Notes: a model not told the origin generated them from the letters alone. Shown: positions 19,201-26,833, counted from the first letter of the stretch. The stretch is DNA of 64,000 bases from UBA987 sp002292105 (GCA_943846675.1 OX044357.1:682001-746000), one strand, 5' to 3'. A program made the numbers and translations.

Positions 19201-21673
19201 CCATACCTACAGTTCTTCAGGAAACTACACGGTAACTGTAACGGCTACGGCTAATGGATGCTCAAATTCATATACCACCACTGTGGTTGTGAATGATATT
19301 CCAACAGCAGACTTTACAACGGCTAATGTTTGTGTAGGAACGGCAATGAGCTTCTCTAATTATTCAGGTGGTGCAACTAAGTACTCTTGGAATTTTGGAG
19401 ACGGAAGTACTGCTTCAACAGCAACTAACCCATCACACACCTATACAAGTTCTGGTACTTTCACGGTAACACTTACTGCTGAAAATGCTGCTGGTTGTAC
19501 AGATACTAAATCGGTTAGTGTAACTGTGTTTGGAACTCCAACAGCTGATTTCTCTGCGAGCAATGCTTGTGCGGGTACAGCAGTTTCGTTTACAAACAAT
19601 AGTAGTACTGGATCTTACCTATGGAACTTTGGTGATGGTGGTGCAAGTACAGCAACAACACCAAGTCATACATACAAGGCTGCAGGTACATACACGGTTA
19701 TGTTAACTGTGAAAAACAGCAATGGATGTGAGTCATCGACGTCAAGTCAAATCACAATTCATGCGCTACCTAAAACGGCGTTTGCAACTGCTTCAGGTTG
19801 TGAGAAAGCTGGTATCCAGTTTACGAACAATACGGCAGGAACAAATACTTATGCTTGGACATTCGGCGACGGAGGAACAAGTGCTGCGAAGAATCCAAAC
19901 CATACGTACAACTCGTCAGGAACCTTTAACGTAACGTTAATAGCAACTAACGGTAACGGATGTTCAATGGAGGCTAAGCAAGCGGTTGTTGTATCACCGC
20001 AACCTACGGTAGCCTTTACGGCTAACTCTCCTTGTGAGGGCAGTGCAGCTGCATTCAGCAACACATCAACTAGAGGTGCGAATAGCTGGACATTAGGAGA
20101 TGGCGCAACAAGTCGTTTGTTAAACCCAAGTCATACCTATGCAAGTGCAGGTAAGTATTCTGTTCAATTGACAGTTACAACTGCTGCAGGGTGTACTAAC
20201 TCAATGACTAGTAGTGTGACAGTTAATCCTAACCCAGTAGCTTCGTTTAGTTCGAAAGCACTGTGTACTGGACCTAACGTAGACTTTACCAACACAAGTT
20301 CAATTGGTGGTGGATCTATTGCTAATAGTAATTGGAATTATGGTGATGCCTCTACAGGCACGTCAAATTCTCATACGTATGCGAAATCAGGTGTGTATAA
20401 CGTAACATTAACGGTTACGTCTGACAGAGGTTGTATGACTTCTACTACATCTCCAGTTGCGGTTTACGAAGCACCATTGGCTAAGTTTAGCACGAATGAT
20501 GTTTGTTTAGGAGTGTCTGCTAGCTTTACGAATGAAAGTTCAAATGCAAGTAGCTCAGCTTGGAAATTTGGTGACGGAAATACAAGCAACGTAACAAATC
20601 CAACACATACATATGGTTCGGCTTCAACCTATACTGTTGAGTTAACCGCGATGAATCCATTAGGATGTTCAAACGTGGTTACAGGAAGTATTAAAGTAAG
20701 TACAAACCCAACTGCAGACTTTAACGCGCCTGCAGGCTGTGAAGGAGCAGCAACCATGTTTACAAATGCATCTACTGGTGCTAATGCATATAGCTGGAAC
20801 TTTGGAGATGGTAGCTTAAGCAACCAAGAAAGTCCATCACATACATTTGCTTCTAGTGGAAATAAAAATGTAACGTTAATGGTTCGTACCAATGATGGTT
20901 GTTCTGATGAGGTAACTAAAATGGTTGTTATCAATACAAGTCCAACGGCAGCATTTACTGCAGTAGGAAATTGTTTAGGTGACGAAACAATGTTCTCAAA
21001 TACTTCACAAAACGGTACTTCATTTGCTTGGAGCTTCGGCGACGGTAATACAAGTAATAATGCAAACCCATCAAACACGTATAGCGCAACTGGCGATTAC
21101 AGAGTATTGTTAATTGCAAGCAATGCGAATTGTGTTGATTCAACAGAACAATTGGTTCCTGTTAATCCAATTCCAAATAGTGACTTTACACATACTACTA
21201 GTGGAAGAGAAGTAACATTCTCTCCAATTGAGTTGGGTGGAACAAGTTACAGCTGGAATTTTGCTGATGGCAATACCTCTACTTCAATCGCACCAGTTCA
21301 TCGTTATTCAAGTGCTGTGGTTCAAACATTCAATGTTTGTTTAACCTTAACAGACAAAGCAGGTTGTACCTCAGAGAAGTGTAACGATGTTAATGTTGAT
21401 CTGGTTGGTGTTAATGACGTGACATCTGAAAATGGTGTTAATGTTTATCCTAACCCGAACAAAGGTGCATTTGTGGTAACAATGGCAGAAATAAATGGTG
21501 ATATAAACATCGCACTTTATGATACAAAAGGCGTTCTTGTAACAGTAGTTGATACTACTAAACCGTCAACTCAATTTAATATTGATGTTACAGGAGTTGC
21601 TGAAGGCGTATACTTCGTTCAAATTAAGAATGGAGATTACACTTCTACACAACGGGTGGTTATTACTAAATGA
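10205..21673 (+). CDS. Giant secreted beta-helix/PKD protein, T9SS type A
   Basis: A 3822-residue surface or secreted protein, probably an adhesin. Order: signal peptide (1-24); an N-terminal beta-rich domain (about 25-255); three units of about 555 residues, each pairing a CARDB-like domain with a right-handed parallel beta-helix (units begin near 373, 929, 1483 with the GTFTVGGTSGDFS-type motif); a fourth CARDB-like domain (about 1925-2030); one PKD domain; three Ig-like repeats (about 2110-2390, YQWQSS motif); 17 more PKD domains (about 2394-3730, WxFGDG and HTY motifs); and a C-terminal T9SS sorting domain (about 3742-3822, VYPNPNKGAF to YFVQIKNG). Most PKD units carry one Cys near the start and one in a GC motif. 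A strong terminator follows. Confidence 0.93.
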   Translation: MKKFYSFLLAIGVIILLIPSEVSAQTYTYDQSKSSLNVGNPGTLRGTAYDYTTTGGTIIHRGNSGPNGSTGSYNSTNYWSVARAIPFPFKFYGATVDSFCVSKNGLLTFSTNVAGTAVNTALNSNSALPNTNLPDSTIAYFWESMGTNISSRDYIYSIPYGSTGNRQLWILNYSWKLGNSSYAYFAVVLDEKTNDIYVVDMNYFYSSSALTMTVGTQLSSTSAVQVNSGLNSSAGSPNIIFGSGGSVHSNNEYYIFEEKLLVTDDMSVVEMDNPSGAICSTSDSIKVKVKNEGTNAVTDFDVEWSVNGTSQSTYSYSGSLASGASTTVNLGSYTYGTSTSTFNFQFRTDDPNGNTDKNLANDTVKKTLKKGLSGSYTVGTSSSNYATMAAAMADLKASGVCGPVTMNIAKGTYTGQVALEGDISGASSANTITFKSATGKQADVIFAYSSTGTSKLTTFLLKNTSYIIMRDVTFEAKGTSYGWPTQVWSASNISFINCHFKCKYIGTSSYNNNLVINGSATSYSTGSLNHDITVDSCTFTNGGYAACSSYGSGTASFSNGLTFTNNTLINSGYYGLRIYYQGAPQISNNHITMRSGAWCGIYMYYVKSTSTVPVRINRNQVYKSSYYGIYMSSCDNSSSQQGELYNNIIGNFSGAPTYYGIYNFSSDYWRVYHNTVDVRASSSSTIRACYYTSVSYSDIRNNIFSIQSSASSSSHYALYNTSSPSTNRKCDHNVYYNPNGTYLIYSGGSRTASVLNSYSTAGDGNSINKMPPFKSASDAHLSDGCFDKVDALMGVSEDIDGDSRDPVFPHPGADEVVLSSNDVGVVSIESPSGTVSSGTQTVRVIVRNYGSNSVSGYNVSYKVAGGSSVTQAVSGTLASCSNDTITFTTTFSHTVGCTNLNAWTSAPNTTTDGNVSNDTATSSFGVAMSGTFTVGGTSGDFSTFGEAVDALNCAGISGAVVFNVVSGTYTEQVNLGSYTGSSSTNTITFQSASSNTTKPVLRFATTSATNNGVLNFSGSSNIIFKGIHVKQTATTSTSMNYCAVVTMAGSNSSLTIEDCKLEGITPTYTYYNYSSIIYDGTGTGNMSNDIIIKNNELIKGSYSIYTFGGNTGTLQRGWVITGNTISGFVNYSLYCYYLTGLEISNNTITSSLSTGIYARYCDGAMKITNNRITGVTSGYGIYMYYCDATSGSPALVANNTIQVGNGYSYVRGMYVQYCKYQKILHNTVVNNTTYASTTYGAGYFYFTSSYPGNELKNNIFVANNGGYSVYLYYSGTNHYFAALDYNIYYSTATGSHIYAGGNYSSVAAYKSAKSGKDPNSFEEKPPFKSSSDLHLADGCFTKVPSVSDVTTDMDGATRNTTSTHPGADEVETGALDAGVTEILSPKGIVSSGSQTVEVVVKNFGTTTISTLTVSYTVGTTTNSQTFGVSLAGCTADTLTFTTGYNHTGGCASISAKTSDPNALTDAVPSNDEGPSQSFGVSVSGTFTVGGTSGDFSSLSDAIENLLCAGISGPVTLNVVSGTYNERVSLLPISGMSSTNTVTIQSHPSNTSMPIVQSDNGGLTNNVILFNGSSYFTIDGIHFKANNATYNRVVEMQGSNSNITIKNCKLESQTVFTTSSNSYIIYDRTGSANMSNNIKIMNNTLTGGSYAIYNFGGGTSSTDLQDGWVISGNTVTGFAYMGVYNLYNKNLILTNNTITTKSTYSTNLYGTYFRYCDGAMVISGNHVDIDRGGYGMYMYYCDATSTSPAVISNNYLRIGNGTSWSRGVFAYYGSYQNWYNNTFRSFSSSSYSSSNSYATMRLYYTSNTSIFRNNIVSNYGGGYALYFYNPTYVKSDYNNIHSTSTGSHIYAAGTYSSLSAYQTAKGTDLNSFDKDPKFSSSPVYQPNQEEFFNAGDSTGLTVDIDSNSRPAAMSTIGALEINPDLNIISVAGDSACGTMNSASTVTVTFKNEGDIIQQMASFNVSLDTFAAVPVTITGPFAKGMTYTRTLPVTLDLSGTSANVITVSHTGGDVDASDNSASTSVPYWAYPVSSFTQADSCLGDAMSFTNTSTVATGSIASTDWMFGDGGTAATTNPTHTYASNGTYTVTIMSESNVGCRDTVTQSINVLTALAAGTISSASTICYNAAPSMLTSTAAASGSAGAYQYQWQSSTDNVTFSDISGATGADYTSGSLTTTTYFRRAVTTDVGCGPSYTGSLKITVYNKLAGAVIGSDQNICFNTIPGTISQGASATGGDGTWTYQWESSSNGTSWSSVAGATATSYSPGVLTSTTYYRLMSIGGSGCGSVASNAVKILVYNDLYAGLVGNDQSVCPQSPASTMNGTTNPSGGDNSYTYQWQSSPDNTTWSDISGATSASFTSTTGLTSTTFYRRNVTSGSGCGTKPTNTVKITIAPLPKSSFIVANHCFNDVMPVTNNSTVATGSLTRFAWDFGNGNTSTVRVPAYVYATSGIKTVKLKVTSNIGCVDSSSSTVNVSNVPTPAFTKVFDCVKEEVLFKNATSVNCGKISAFAWDFGDGSTSTTQNPTHKYAATGTYSVKFKIFLPGGFIDSVTRSVTIAKKGVSGFTANDECFGDSVRFINASTNAASYTWDFDDKTSSTVENPVHFYRVAQSYDVTLIAKDGNECDDTTTKKVTVKVKPSVYFSKDDRCVNTGKPFNNGTLYAHSYAWTFGDGGTSNSAAKALTHIYTSAGTFDVKLVAYNNNGCRDSFETKVVSFPNPVAAFSLSNLCTGQAVSATNSSTSNHGNHWDMGDGATFTTKTPTYKYNKAGTYLVTLTVESDKGCKDTTRSNVTVYDTPKADFTATSVCAGGTTTFTNTSTGGSGTKTYAWNFGDGNTSSAKNPTHSYSAAGSYSVTLTTTGQGNCSGMVTKSIQVYKAPTVSVSVSDVCVGTASYFTSTTTGASTYDWDFGDGNSSTAQSPRHTYAKAGTYNVKLTAKSSYGCSTVETTTATVNDLPTAGFNNSTVCLGNATTFANTTSISSGTLSYAWNFGDGSTSTATNPSHTYSSSGNYTVTVTATANGCSNSYTTTVVVNDIPTADFTTANVCVGTAMSFSNYSGGATKYSWNFGDGSTASTATNPSHTYTSSGTFTVTLTAENAAGCTDTKSVSVTVFGTPTADFSASNACAGTAVSFTNNSSTGSYLWNFGDGGASTATTPSHTYKAAGTYTVMLTVKNSNGCESSTSSQITIHALPKTAFATASGCEKAGIQFTNNTAGTNTYAWTFGDGGTSAAKNPNHTYNSSGTFNVTLIATNGNGCSMEAKQAVVVSPQPTVAFTANSPCEGSAAAFSNTSTRGANSWTLGDGATSRLLNPSHTYASAGKYSVQLTVTTAAGCTNSMTSSVTVNPNPVASFSSKALCTGPNVDFTNTSSIGGGSIANSNWNYGDASTGTSNSHTYAKSGVYNVTLTVTSDRGCMTSTTSPVAVYEAPLAKFSTNDVCLGVSASFTNESSNASSSAWKFGDGNTSNVTNPTHTYGSASTYTVELTAMNPLGCSNVVTGSIKVSTNPTADFNAPAGCEGAATMFTNASTGANAYSWNFGDGSLSNQESPSHTFASSGNKNVTLMVRTNDGCSDEVTKMVVINTSPTAAFTAVGNCLGDETMFSNTSQNGTSFAWSFGDGNTSNNANPSNTYSATGDYRVLLIASNANCVDSTEQLVPVNPIPNSDFTHTTSGREVTFSPIELGGTSYSWNFADGNTSTSIAPVHRYSSAVVQTFNVCLTLTDKAGCTSEKCNDVNVDLVGVNDVTSENGVNVYPNPNKGAFVVTMAEINGDINIALYDTKGVLVTVVDTTKPSTQFNIDVTGVAEGVYFVQIKNGDYTSTQRVVITK
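11321..15960 (+). repeat. Three tandem beta-helix coding modules
   Basis: Protein-level repeats of about 1.66 kb start near 11321, 12989 and 14651 inside the giant gene. Each begins with a VGGTSGDFS-like phrase, then a VVSGTYxExV strand, then many NNxI turns typical of a parallel beta-helix, and ends with a HxGADEV phrase before the next CARDB-like linker. Confidence 0.75.
17385..21390 (+). repeat. Array of 17 PKD-domain coding units
   Basis: Seventeen units of about 230-250 bases each encode a PKD fold with the WNFGDGxTS and PxHTY motifs. An eighteenth copy stands apart near 16290-16530, before the Ig-like repeats. The repeats are diverged in DNA sequence, so they are unlikely to be assembly collapses. 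Confidence 0.8.
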
Positions 21674-21721
21674 TAAGACGATAACTCGTTAAATCACATA
21701 ATAACTAAATCTTGTTCTAAC

Positions 21722-21748
21722 AAGGGGTCGGCAACGACCCCTTTTTTT
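21722..21748 (+). terminator. Intrinsic terminator of giant gene
   Basis: AAGGGGTCG and CGACCCCTT form a nine-pair stem around GCAA, followed by T7. It starts 49 bases after the stop. Confidence 0.9.
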
Positions 21749-21761
21749 ATTTACTTCTGGA

Positions 21762-21769
21762 TACATTTG
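21762..21769 (+). promoter_or_regulatory. Bacteroidota -7 element (TACATTTG)
   Basis: TACATTTG matches TAnnTTTG and lies 9 bases before the ATG at 21778, implying an almost leaderless mRNA. No TTG is seen at the right spacing because the preceding terminator T-run occupies that position. Confidence 0.4.
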
Positions 21770-21777
21770 CGACTCGA

Positions 21778-22125
21778 ATGGAGTTTGTGAAAAACAAGTG
21801 GCGGTTTATTGTTGAATTTGTCATGATGTCAGTGGCCGTTGGGCTATCTTGCTATTATGTATCGGAGTTTGGTTGGCCCAGTAATGGTATTATTTCCGTG
21901 TACGTAGCTTGGCTGATTTACTTTTTTGTCCAACTAAAGGTCAAATTAGGGTTAACCTTACCCTTCGCGTTTATAGTAGTTTGGATGATTTTGGCCATAC
22001 AAGACTGGAACGACAACCAAGCTATAAAGTCCTTTAATGTTGAAGATTATTACTTGGCCATTGCCTATGTGATGCATGCGTTAAACGGGGCAATAATTTA
22101 TTTTGAAAATAAAATGAGATGGTAG
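21778..22125 (+). CDS. Small membrane protein, unknown
   Basis: A 115-residue protein with about four hydrophobic segments (near 10-28, 37-55, 58-75 and 88-108) and a short polar loop. No signal peptide and no recognised family. It sits between the giant gene's terminator and the serine hydrolase gene, 40 bases ahead of the latter, so the two may share a transcript. Confidence 0.6.
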   Translation: MEFVKNKWRFIVEFVMMSVAVGLSCYYVSEFGWPSNGIISVYVAWLIYFFVQLKVKLGLTLPFAFIVVWMILAIQDWNDNQAIKSFNVEDYYLAIAYVMHALNGAIIYFENKMRW

Positions 22126-22165
22126 GCATCACAACTTTAGGTGCCTTGCCGTTGTTAATACGTAT

Positions 22166-23326
22166 ATGAAGAAACTATTAAAGCGTTTGGCGATTGGTGT
22201 TATAGGACTTGTTGCTGCAGTTGTATTGTTTATTGTCATTTCTGGCAATCACTACATGTTTTTTATGATTCGACACACCATTTTAGAAGGTAGGATGGGC
22301 CCAACGATTGACGAACACGTGTATTATGACAATAGAGTGGTTGAGGCCTCAGAATCACCTATTGAGTGGCCGTTAGGGCAAAGTTATGCTGCAAACCAAT
22401 TGGCTGAAGATGAGGAAGCCTATCATACCAAATATGAGACAAAGGCTTATGTAGTGATCCACAAAGGAAAATTAATCTATGAAAAGTATTGGGATGGATA
22501 TTCCGATACCTCTAAAACCAACTCTTGGTCGATGGCAAAAAGTATGTGTAGCCATTTAATCGGTTGTGCTATTAAAGATGGAGACATAGACAATATCGAT
22601 CAGAAAATATCAGAATTTTTACCTGAATTTAAAGATGACACCATAACAACTTTACGGCATGTTTTGACCATGAGTACTGGGTATGATTGGTATGAAAGTT
22701 ACCAGAATCCATTTGGTTTTACAGCACGGTCTTTATACGGTAATGATTCGCGTAAGCTGCTAAAACGATATGAAATTGCTGATGAGACCGGAAAGATATT
22801 TAATTACAAGTCTGCCAATTCTCAATTGTTAGGTCTAATTATAAATTCCGCTACAGGTAAAACGCTTAGCGCATATGCCAGTGAAAAATTATGGCAACCG
22901 ATTGGTGCTAAGGAAAACGCGTTGTGGAGCTTGGATCACGAAGGGGGAGACGAGTTGGCTTATTGCTGCTTTAATACCAATGCCCGAGATTATGCCAAGT
23001 TTGGCTACCTATACCTTAATGAAGGTGTGGTAGGAGAAGATACATTAATTCCGAATTGGTATTTCAAAGAAGCGACAACACCTGCTCCATTAATAGATAA
23101 AATAGGTGGCCCTAATAAACGTTACGGCTATCAGTGGTGGTGCACAAGCTACGAAGGCGAATCGTTCTTCTATGCACATGGGATTGATGGTCAATATATC
23201 TTGATACTTCCTGATAGTGATCTTGTGGTGGTTAGATTGGGTCAAACACGGCCACATATTCGCCAGAAAGGCCACCCCATAGATATTTACGAATATCTAA
23301 GGATGGCCAAAAACATGATTGGTTAG
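22166..23326 (+). CDS. Serine hydrolase, class C beta-lactamase family
   Basis: A 386-residue membrane-anchored hydrolase of the class C beta-lactamase/esterase family. One N-terminal membrane segment (about 7-27) is followed by the catalytic domain. The nucleophile motif SMAK is at 122-125, the second motif is YKSAN (the YxN position), and the third is YAHGIDG near the C-terminus. The family includes esterases, peptidases and penicillin-binding-like enzymes, so the substrate is unknown. It ends 8 bases from the convergent gene at 23335. Confidence 0.85.
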   Translation: MKKLLKRLAIGVIGLVAAVVLFIVISGNHYMFFMIRHTILEGRMGPTIDEHVYYDNRVVEASESPIEWPLGQSYAANQLAEDEEAYHTKYETKAYVVIHKGKLIYEKYWDGYSDTSKTNSWSMAKSMCSHLIGCAIKDGDIDNIDQKISEFLPEFKDDTITTLRHVLTMSTGYDWYESYQNPFGFTARSLYGNDSRKLLKRYEIADETGKIFNYKSANSQLLGLIINSATGKTLSAYASEKLWQPIGAKENALWSLDHEGGDELAYCCFNTNARDYAKFGYLYLNEGVVGEDTLIPNWYFKEATTPAPLIDKIGGPNKRYGYQWWCTSYEGESFFYAHGIDGQYILILPDSDLVVVRLGQTRPHIRQKGHPIDIYEYLRMAKNMIG

Positions 23327-23334
23327 TTTGATTT

Positions 23335-24414
23335 TTATCTTCTGAAGTTATAACCAATCGACACACCATACCGGTAGTCATCTTTGTTCGGTACGAAAAA
23401 GAAGTTTACCGGAATGTTCATGGTGCCAGCCTGAAACGATTTGCCAATTGCGAAAGCTAGATTGGCTTGTATGGTGGCGCTCCCTCTGCTGTCAAGCTGA
23501 CCTTCTAATGGTAGGTTGTTAATGTTCTCTTTGTCCTGAGAACGGTACCAACTTCCATCTTCAAAATATTTGTTCTCTTTTTTGGTGATGTTGAACGTGG
23601 GGCCAAAAGCGAATTCAAGTCCAGTACGCGCGTTACGCAAGCCGTTTAAGACGCTTAGTGATGGCAAGAATAGGCCTTGATCTAATCCGCTGATTTGTGG
23701 TATTATTTCTATAATCCCTTGACATGATCCTCCGTGCAGATACTGCTGCTCAAATTGATACCCAACATTTATAAAACCAGGACGCATGTTATATCCGCCA
23801 TTCATCTTAGACGCTTTAAGAATATCTGCTGAAGGCCCGGTAAACACCGTATAACCTAAACGTGGGCCCGATAAGTTTAGTGATTGCTGGTAGTTTGGCA
23901 GTCTGCCTGAAGACGACAGTGTTTCGTCAGTTAAACTTAACAACTCGTTTTTGTCGTGTGGGATGTTTAGTAGTTTCTGAAGCGTAAGCTTTAACATAAA
24001 CTCTGCTTCATCAGGCAGGTTTAGAAAATCCATCTTGGCTGTTTTGTTTGCCACTCGAGGATCTTTATTAATCATTTTTGAAATGACATAAATGCGGCCA
24101 GCAATTTGTTTTATTTCCGTGGTAATAGCCCATTCGATTCCGGTGCGCTGGCACATCTTACGTAAACAAATGTCATCACAAATTAGGTTCTGAGATTTGA
24201 TGGTGTCCAAAATGAGTGCAGCACGTTTGTCGTTAACTACATTATAATCGTTTGCATAAAATTGCATGTAATTATATGTGAAGCTTTCAAGTTTGACATT
24301 AGACTGATTGGTTAAGTTGGTTTGTACACTAGTCACAATTAATCCTGGATTCTGTGCGTAGGTGCAAATGCTTGTGATAATAAGCAAGGCGATTGTTGTT
24401 AATTTTTGTTTCAT
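23335..24414 (-). CDS. Putative outer-membrane protein, unknown
   Basis: A 359-residue exported protein. The signal peptide is MKQKLTTIALLIITSICTYA, so I prefer the second Met (24414) over the one five codons upstream. The first half has alternating alpha/beta character with a CDDICLRKMCQRTG cysteine cluster near 80-93 and a segment resembling the nucleotide-free fold of envelope assembly lipoproteins. The second half has alternating aromatic strands ending in YGVSIGYNFRR, as expected for a small outer-membrane barrel. I do not recognise a family. Confidence 0.6.
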   Translation of the reverse strand: MKQKLTTIALLIITSICTYAQNPGLIVTSVQTNLTNQSNVKLESFTYNYMQFYANDYNVVNDKRAALILDTIKSQNLICDDICLRKMCQRTGIEWAITTEIKQIAGRIYVISKMINKDPRVANKTAKMDFLNLPDEAEFMLKLTLQKLLNIPHDKNELLSLTDETLSSSGRLPNYQQSLNLSGPRLGYTVFTGPSADILKASKMNGGYNMRPGFINVGYQFEQQYLHGGSCQGIIEIIPQISGLDQGLFLPSLSVLNGLRNARTGLEFAFGPTFNITKKENKYFEDGSWYRSQDKENINNLPLEGQLDSRGSATIQANLAFAIGKSFQAGTMNIPVNFFFVPNKDDYRYGVSIGYNFRR

Positions 24415-24464
24415 GTTTTTTTTCTTCAAAGGTGGGGGTGGGTACGCTCAGTCTTTTTGCAAAT

Positions 24465-24552
24465 TTGCGTTTGATGCAGTTTTATTTTAGTATTTTGCAT
24501 ATCGTATTGCGAATTGGCGCCCTTTTGATTCAATTAGTTGCGTAAAACGCAA
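24465..24552. promoter_or_regulatory. Cluster of TTGCG motifs before HTH gene
   Basis: The divergent gap contains TTGCG at 24465-24469 and 24507-24511, and a small inverted repeat TTGCG-TAAAA-CGCAA at 24538-24552, just 26 bases before the regulator's ATG. These could be operator sites for the adjacent helix-turn-helix protein. This is inference from position and symmetry only. Confidence 0.3.
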
Positions 24553-24577
24553 TTTGTGATACTTTAAAATGTGAAAT

Positions 24578-25570
24578 ATGCAAAGTAATGCACGGAAGTC
24601 TCACCAAACTCGGTTTGTTGAATATCTCAAATCCAGCATAGCAAATCATAAATTGTTAGCAATAGAGTTGGCTGAAATGTTATCTATTTCAAAGGATAGT
24701 GCTTACAGAAGGTTACGTAATGAAACACCTCTAACCATTGACGAGGCAATGATTATTTGTGATAGATTTAAAATAGATCTTACACTTTTTTTCGAATACA
24801 AGTACCAGACGATTCCTTTTAAGTTCAATAAGCTATATAGCGGAAATAAAGACTTAAGTTCCTATTTGGATGGCATTAATGAGATGATGGACGCTGGTTT
24901 GGCTAGTAACGCTAAGGTTACTTTCGCTGCTGAAGATATCCCAGTGTTTCACCATTTTGCCTATCCCAATTTGGCGGGGTTTAAAATGTTTTACTGGCAA
25001 AAAGCAGTTCTAAACGATGACAGTTTAATTGGGCACCAATACAGCTTGGATGAGATGCATCCTGACTTATTGGAGAAGGCGTCTAGGATTGTAACAAAGT
25101 ACAATCAACTGATTAGTGAAGAGATTTGGACCGTTGATTCAATCCACTCTACCTTAAGTCAGATATTATATTTCGCAGAGTCTGGTCAGTTTACGTCAAC
25201 CGAGTATGCGTTAGAAGTTTTGAGCGATGTCAAAATCATGGTGGAAGACTTGATGAAGAAGGCTGAAAGGAGCTCGAAAACCCTTGATGAGGCAAAAAAC
25301 TTTGTCTTATACAATAGCGAGGTGCGTATTGGGAATAATTCCATTCTACTTCAAACGGATACTGCGTCTCGTGTTTTTATTAGTCACAACACGTTTAATT
25401 CCATTAGTACAGACAATGAGAGTTTTTGTGATGAGACGGCATTGTGGATGCAGAACTTAATTCGTAAGTCAACACCTATTAATGACGTCAGCGAAAAGCA
25501 TCGATTCCAGTTTTTTAGATCCTTATTTGAGAAAATTGATGAGGCCAAACAAAAAGTGTTGCTTGCGTAA
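24578..25570 (+). CDS. Helix-turn-helix transcriptional regulator
   Basis: A 330-residue protein with an N-terminal Xre/BetR-like helix-turn-helix (about 24-68: LLAIELAEMLSISKDSAYRRL and TIDEAMIICDRFKI) and a long C-terminal region of unknown fold containing mostly helices. This architecture, a single HTH with a 250-residue sensor-like tail, is common in Bacteroidota, but its ligand is unknown. It is divergent from the outer-membrane-type gene, with TTGCG repeats between them, and may control it or itself. Confidence 0.75.
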   Translation: MQSNARKSHQTRFVEYLKSSIANHKLLAIELAEMLSISKDSAYRRLRNETPLTIDEAMIICDRFKIDLTLFFEYKYQTIPFKFNKLYSGNKDLSSYLDGINEMMDAGLASNAKVTFAAEDIPVFHHFAYPNLAGFKMFYWQKAVLNDDSLIGHQYSLDEMHPDLLEKASRIVTKYNQLISEEIWTVDSIHSTLSQILYFAESGQFTSTEYALEVLSDVKIMVEDLMKKAERSSKTLDEAKNFVLYNSEVRIGNNSILLQTDTASRVFISHNTFNSISTDNESFCDETALWMQNLIRKSTPINDVSEKHRFQFFRSLFEKIDEAKQKVLLA

Positions 25571-25618
25571 TGCACAAAATGAGTTTGATTATGTTATGAT
25601 TTATAGCAAATTTGTTTT

Positions 25619-26833
25619 ATGACTGCCTATCAATTAATTATTGCGGGTTCACTCGCCATCATAGCATCGTATCTGTTCAGTGAGTTCAGCAAACGAACCA
25701 GTATACCTTCTGTGTTAATGTTGATTGGAGCCGGAGCGATCTTAGGCCAATTTTACACCATTGACACAACGAGTTTGGCCCAGCCGTTAGAGGTTTTGGG
25801 TATCGTTGGTTTAATTATGATTGTACTGGAAGGAGCTCTAGACTTGGAATTGAGTAAAGAGCGGATACCATTAATAAAGAAGTCCTTTGGTATGGCGGCT
25901 TTAGGATTGGTAGGTTCTGTTCTTGTAATTGCCTTTTTGCTTTATTTCGTTTTTGACATGGAAATTGGGTCAGCATTTTTATATGCAACACCGCTGTCGG
26001 TGATTAGTAGTGCTATTGTGATACCAAGTGTTGAACAACTAAGGCCAGACAAAAAAGAGTTTTTGATTTATGAAAGTTGTATTTCGGATATCCTCGGTAT
26101 CATGTTGTTTTACTTTATCATTGGGATGCTACAAAACCCAGATCCTGTGCAAGAAGTAACCAATTTTTCCTTGAAGTTGCTGGTAACGATTGTTATATCT
26201 ATACTGACTAGTTTTGGCTTAATATTTTTATTTAAGTTCATAAAAACAAAGGTTAAAATCTTTCTATTTCTAGCCATTTTAATGGGCCTTTACGCGATAG
26301 AGAAAAGCCTTCACCTGAGTCCATTGATTTTAATATTGATCTTTGGTTTGATGCTTAAAAATAACCAACTCGTTTTTAGAGGTGCTTTGGCAAACCGAAT
26401 AAGTAAAATGGAACTTAAGCTTATGGAGCATAATTTTCATATCATCACGAGAGAAACGGCCTTTGTGTTGCGTACTTTTTTCTTTCTTGTATTCGGGATG
26501 TCAATGGTATTGTCAAGTCTTCTTGACGTGAAAGCATTGATTTTGAGTATCGTTATTACGAGTATGATGTTCTTGGTGCGTTGGCTGCTATTAAAGGTGT
26601 TTGGTAAAGGGGTCGGGAAGCCACTTCTTGCAGTTGCGCCACGTGGATTAATAACCGTATTGTTGTTCTACTCGATTCCATCGGATTTGATATCCACAGC
26701 ATTCCCTGAAAGTGTCATATTGTATGTAGTCATTTTTACCAGTTTAATCATGACTTTTGGTTTGATTAAGAATCAGAAGGTTACAAGTCAATCTCAACGA
26801 GATAAAGACGAGATAATCGAGGCGGTTGGGTAG
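25619..26833 (+). CDS. Cation/proton antiporter (CPA family)
   Basis: A 404-residue integral membrane protein with about 12 hydrophobic segments and the start LIIAGSLAIIASYLFSEFSKRT, typical of NhaP-like sodium(potassium)/proton antiporters. The helix-4/5 region (GLIMIVLEGALDLEL) and the TPLSVISSAIVIPSVEQL segment correspond to the ion-binding core. The expected ND or DD acidic pair is not obvious, since SD in ESCISDILG is the nearest candidate, so the ion stoichiometry is open. A short hydrophilic tail replaces the TrkA-type domains found in some relatives. No partner gene is adjacent. Confidence 0.8.
   Translation: MTAYQLIIAGSLAIIASYLFSEFSKRTSIPSVLMLIGAGAILGQFYTIDTTSLAQPLEVLGIVGLIMIVLEGALDLELSKERIPLIKKSFGMAALGLVGSVLVIAFLLYFVFDMEIGSAFLYATPLSVISSAIVIPSVEQLRPDKKEFLIYESCISDILGIMLFYFIIGMLQNPDPVQEVTNFSLKLLVTIVISILTSFGLIFLFKFIKTKVKIFLFLAILMGLYAIEKSLHLSPLILILIFGLMLKNNQLVFRGALANRISKMELKLMEHNFHIITRETAFVLRTFFFLVFGMSMVLSSLLDVKALILSIVITSMMFLVRWLLLKVFGKGVGKPLLAVAPRGLITVLLFYSIPSDLISTAFPESVILYVVIFTSLIMTFGLIKNQKVTSQSQRDKDEIIEAVG

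Noticed and set aside
20629..21078. 149-codon minus-strand frame inside the giant gene
   Set aside because: It mirrors the PKD repeats in antisense; several similar frames recur with the repeats, so they are by-products of biased codon use.
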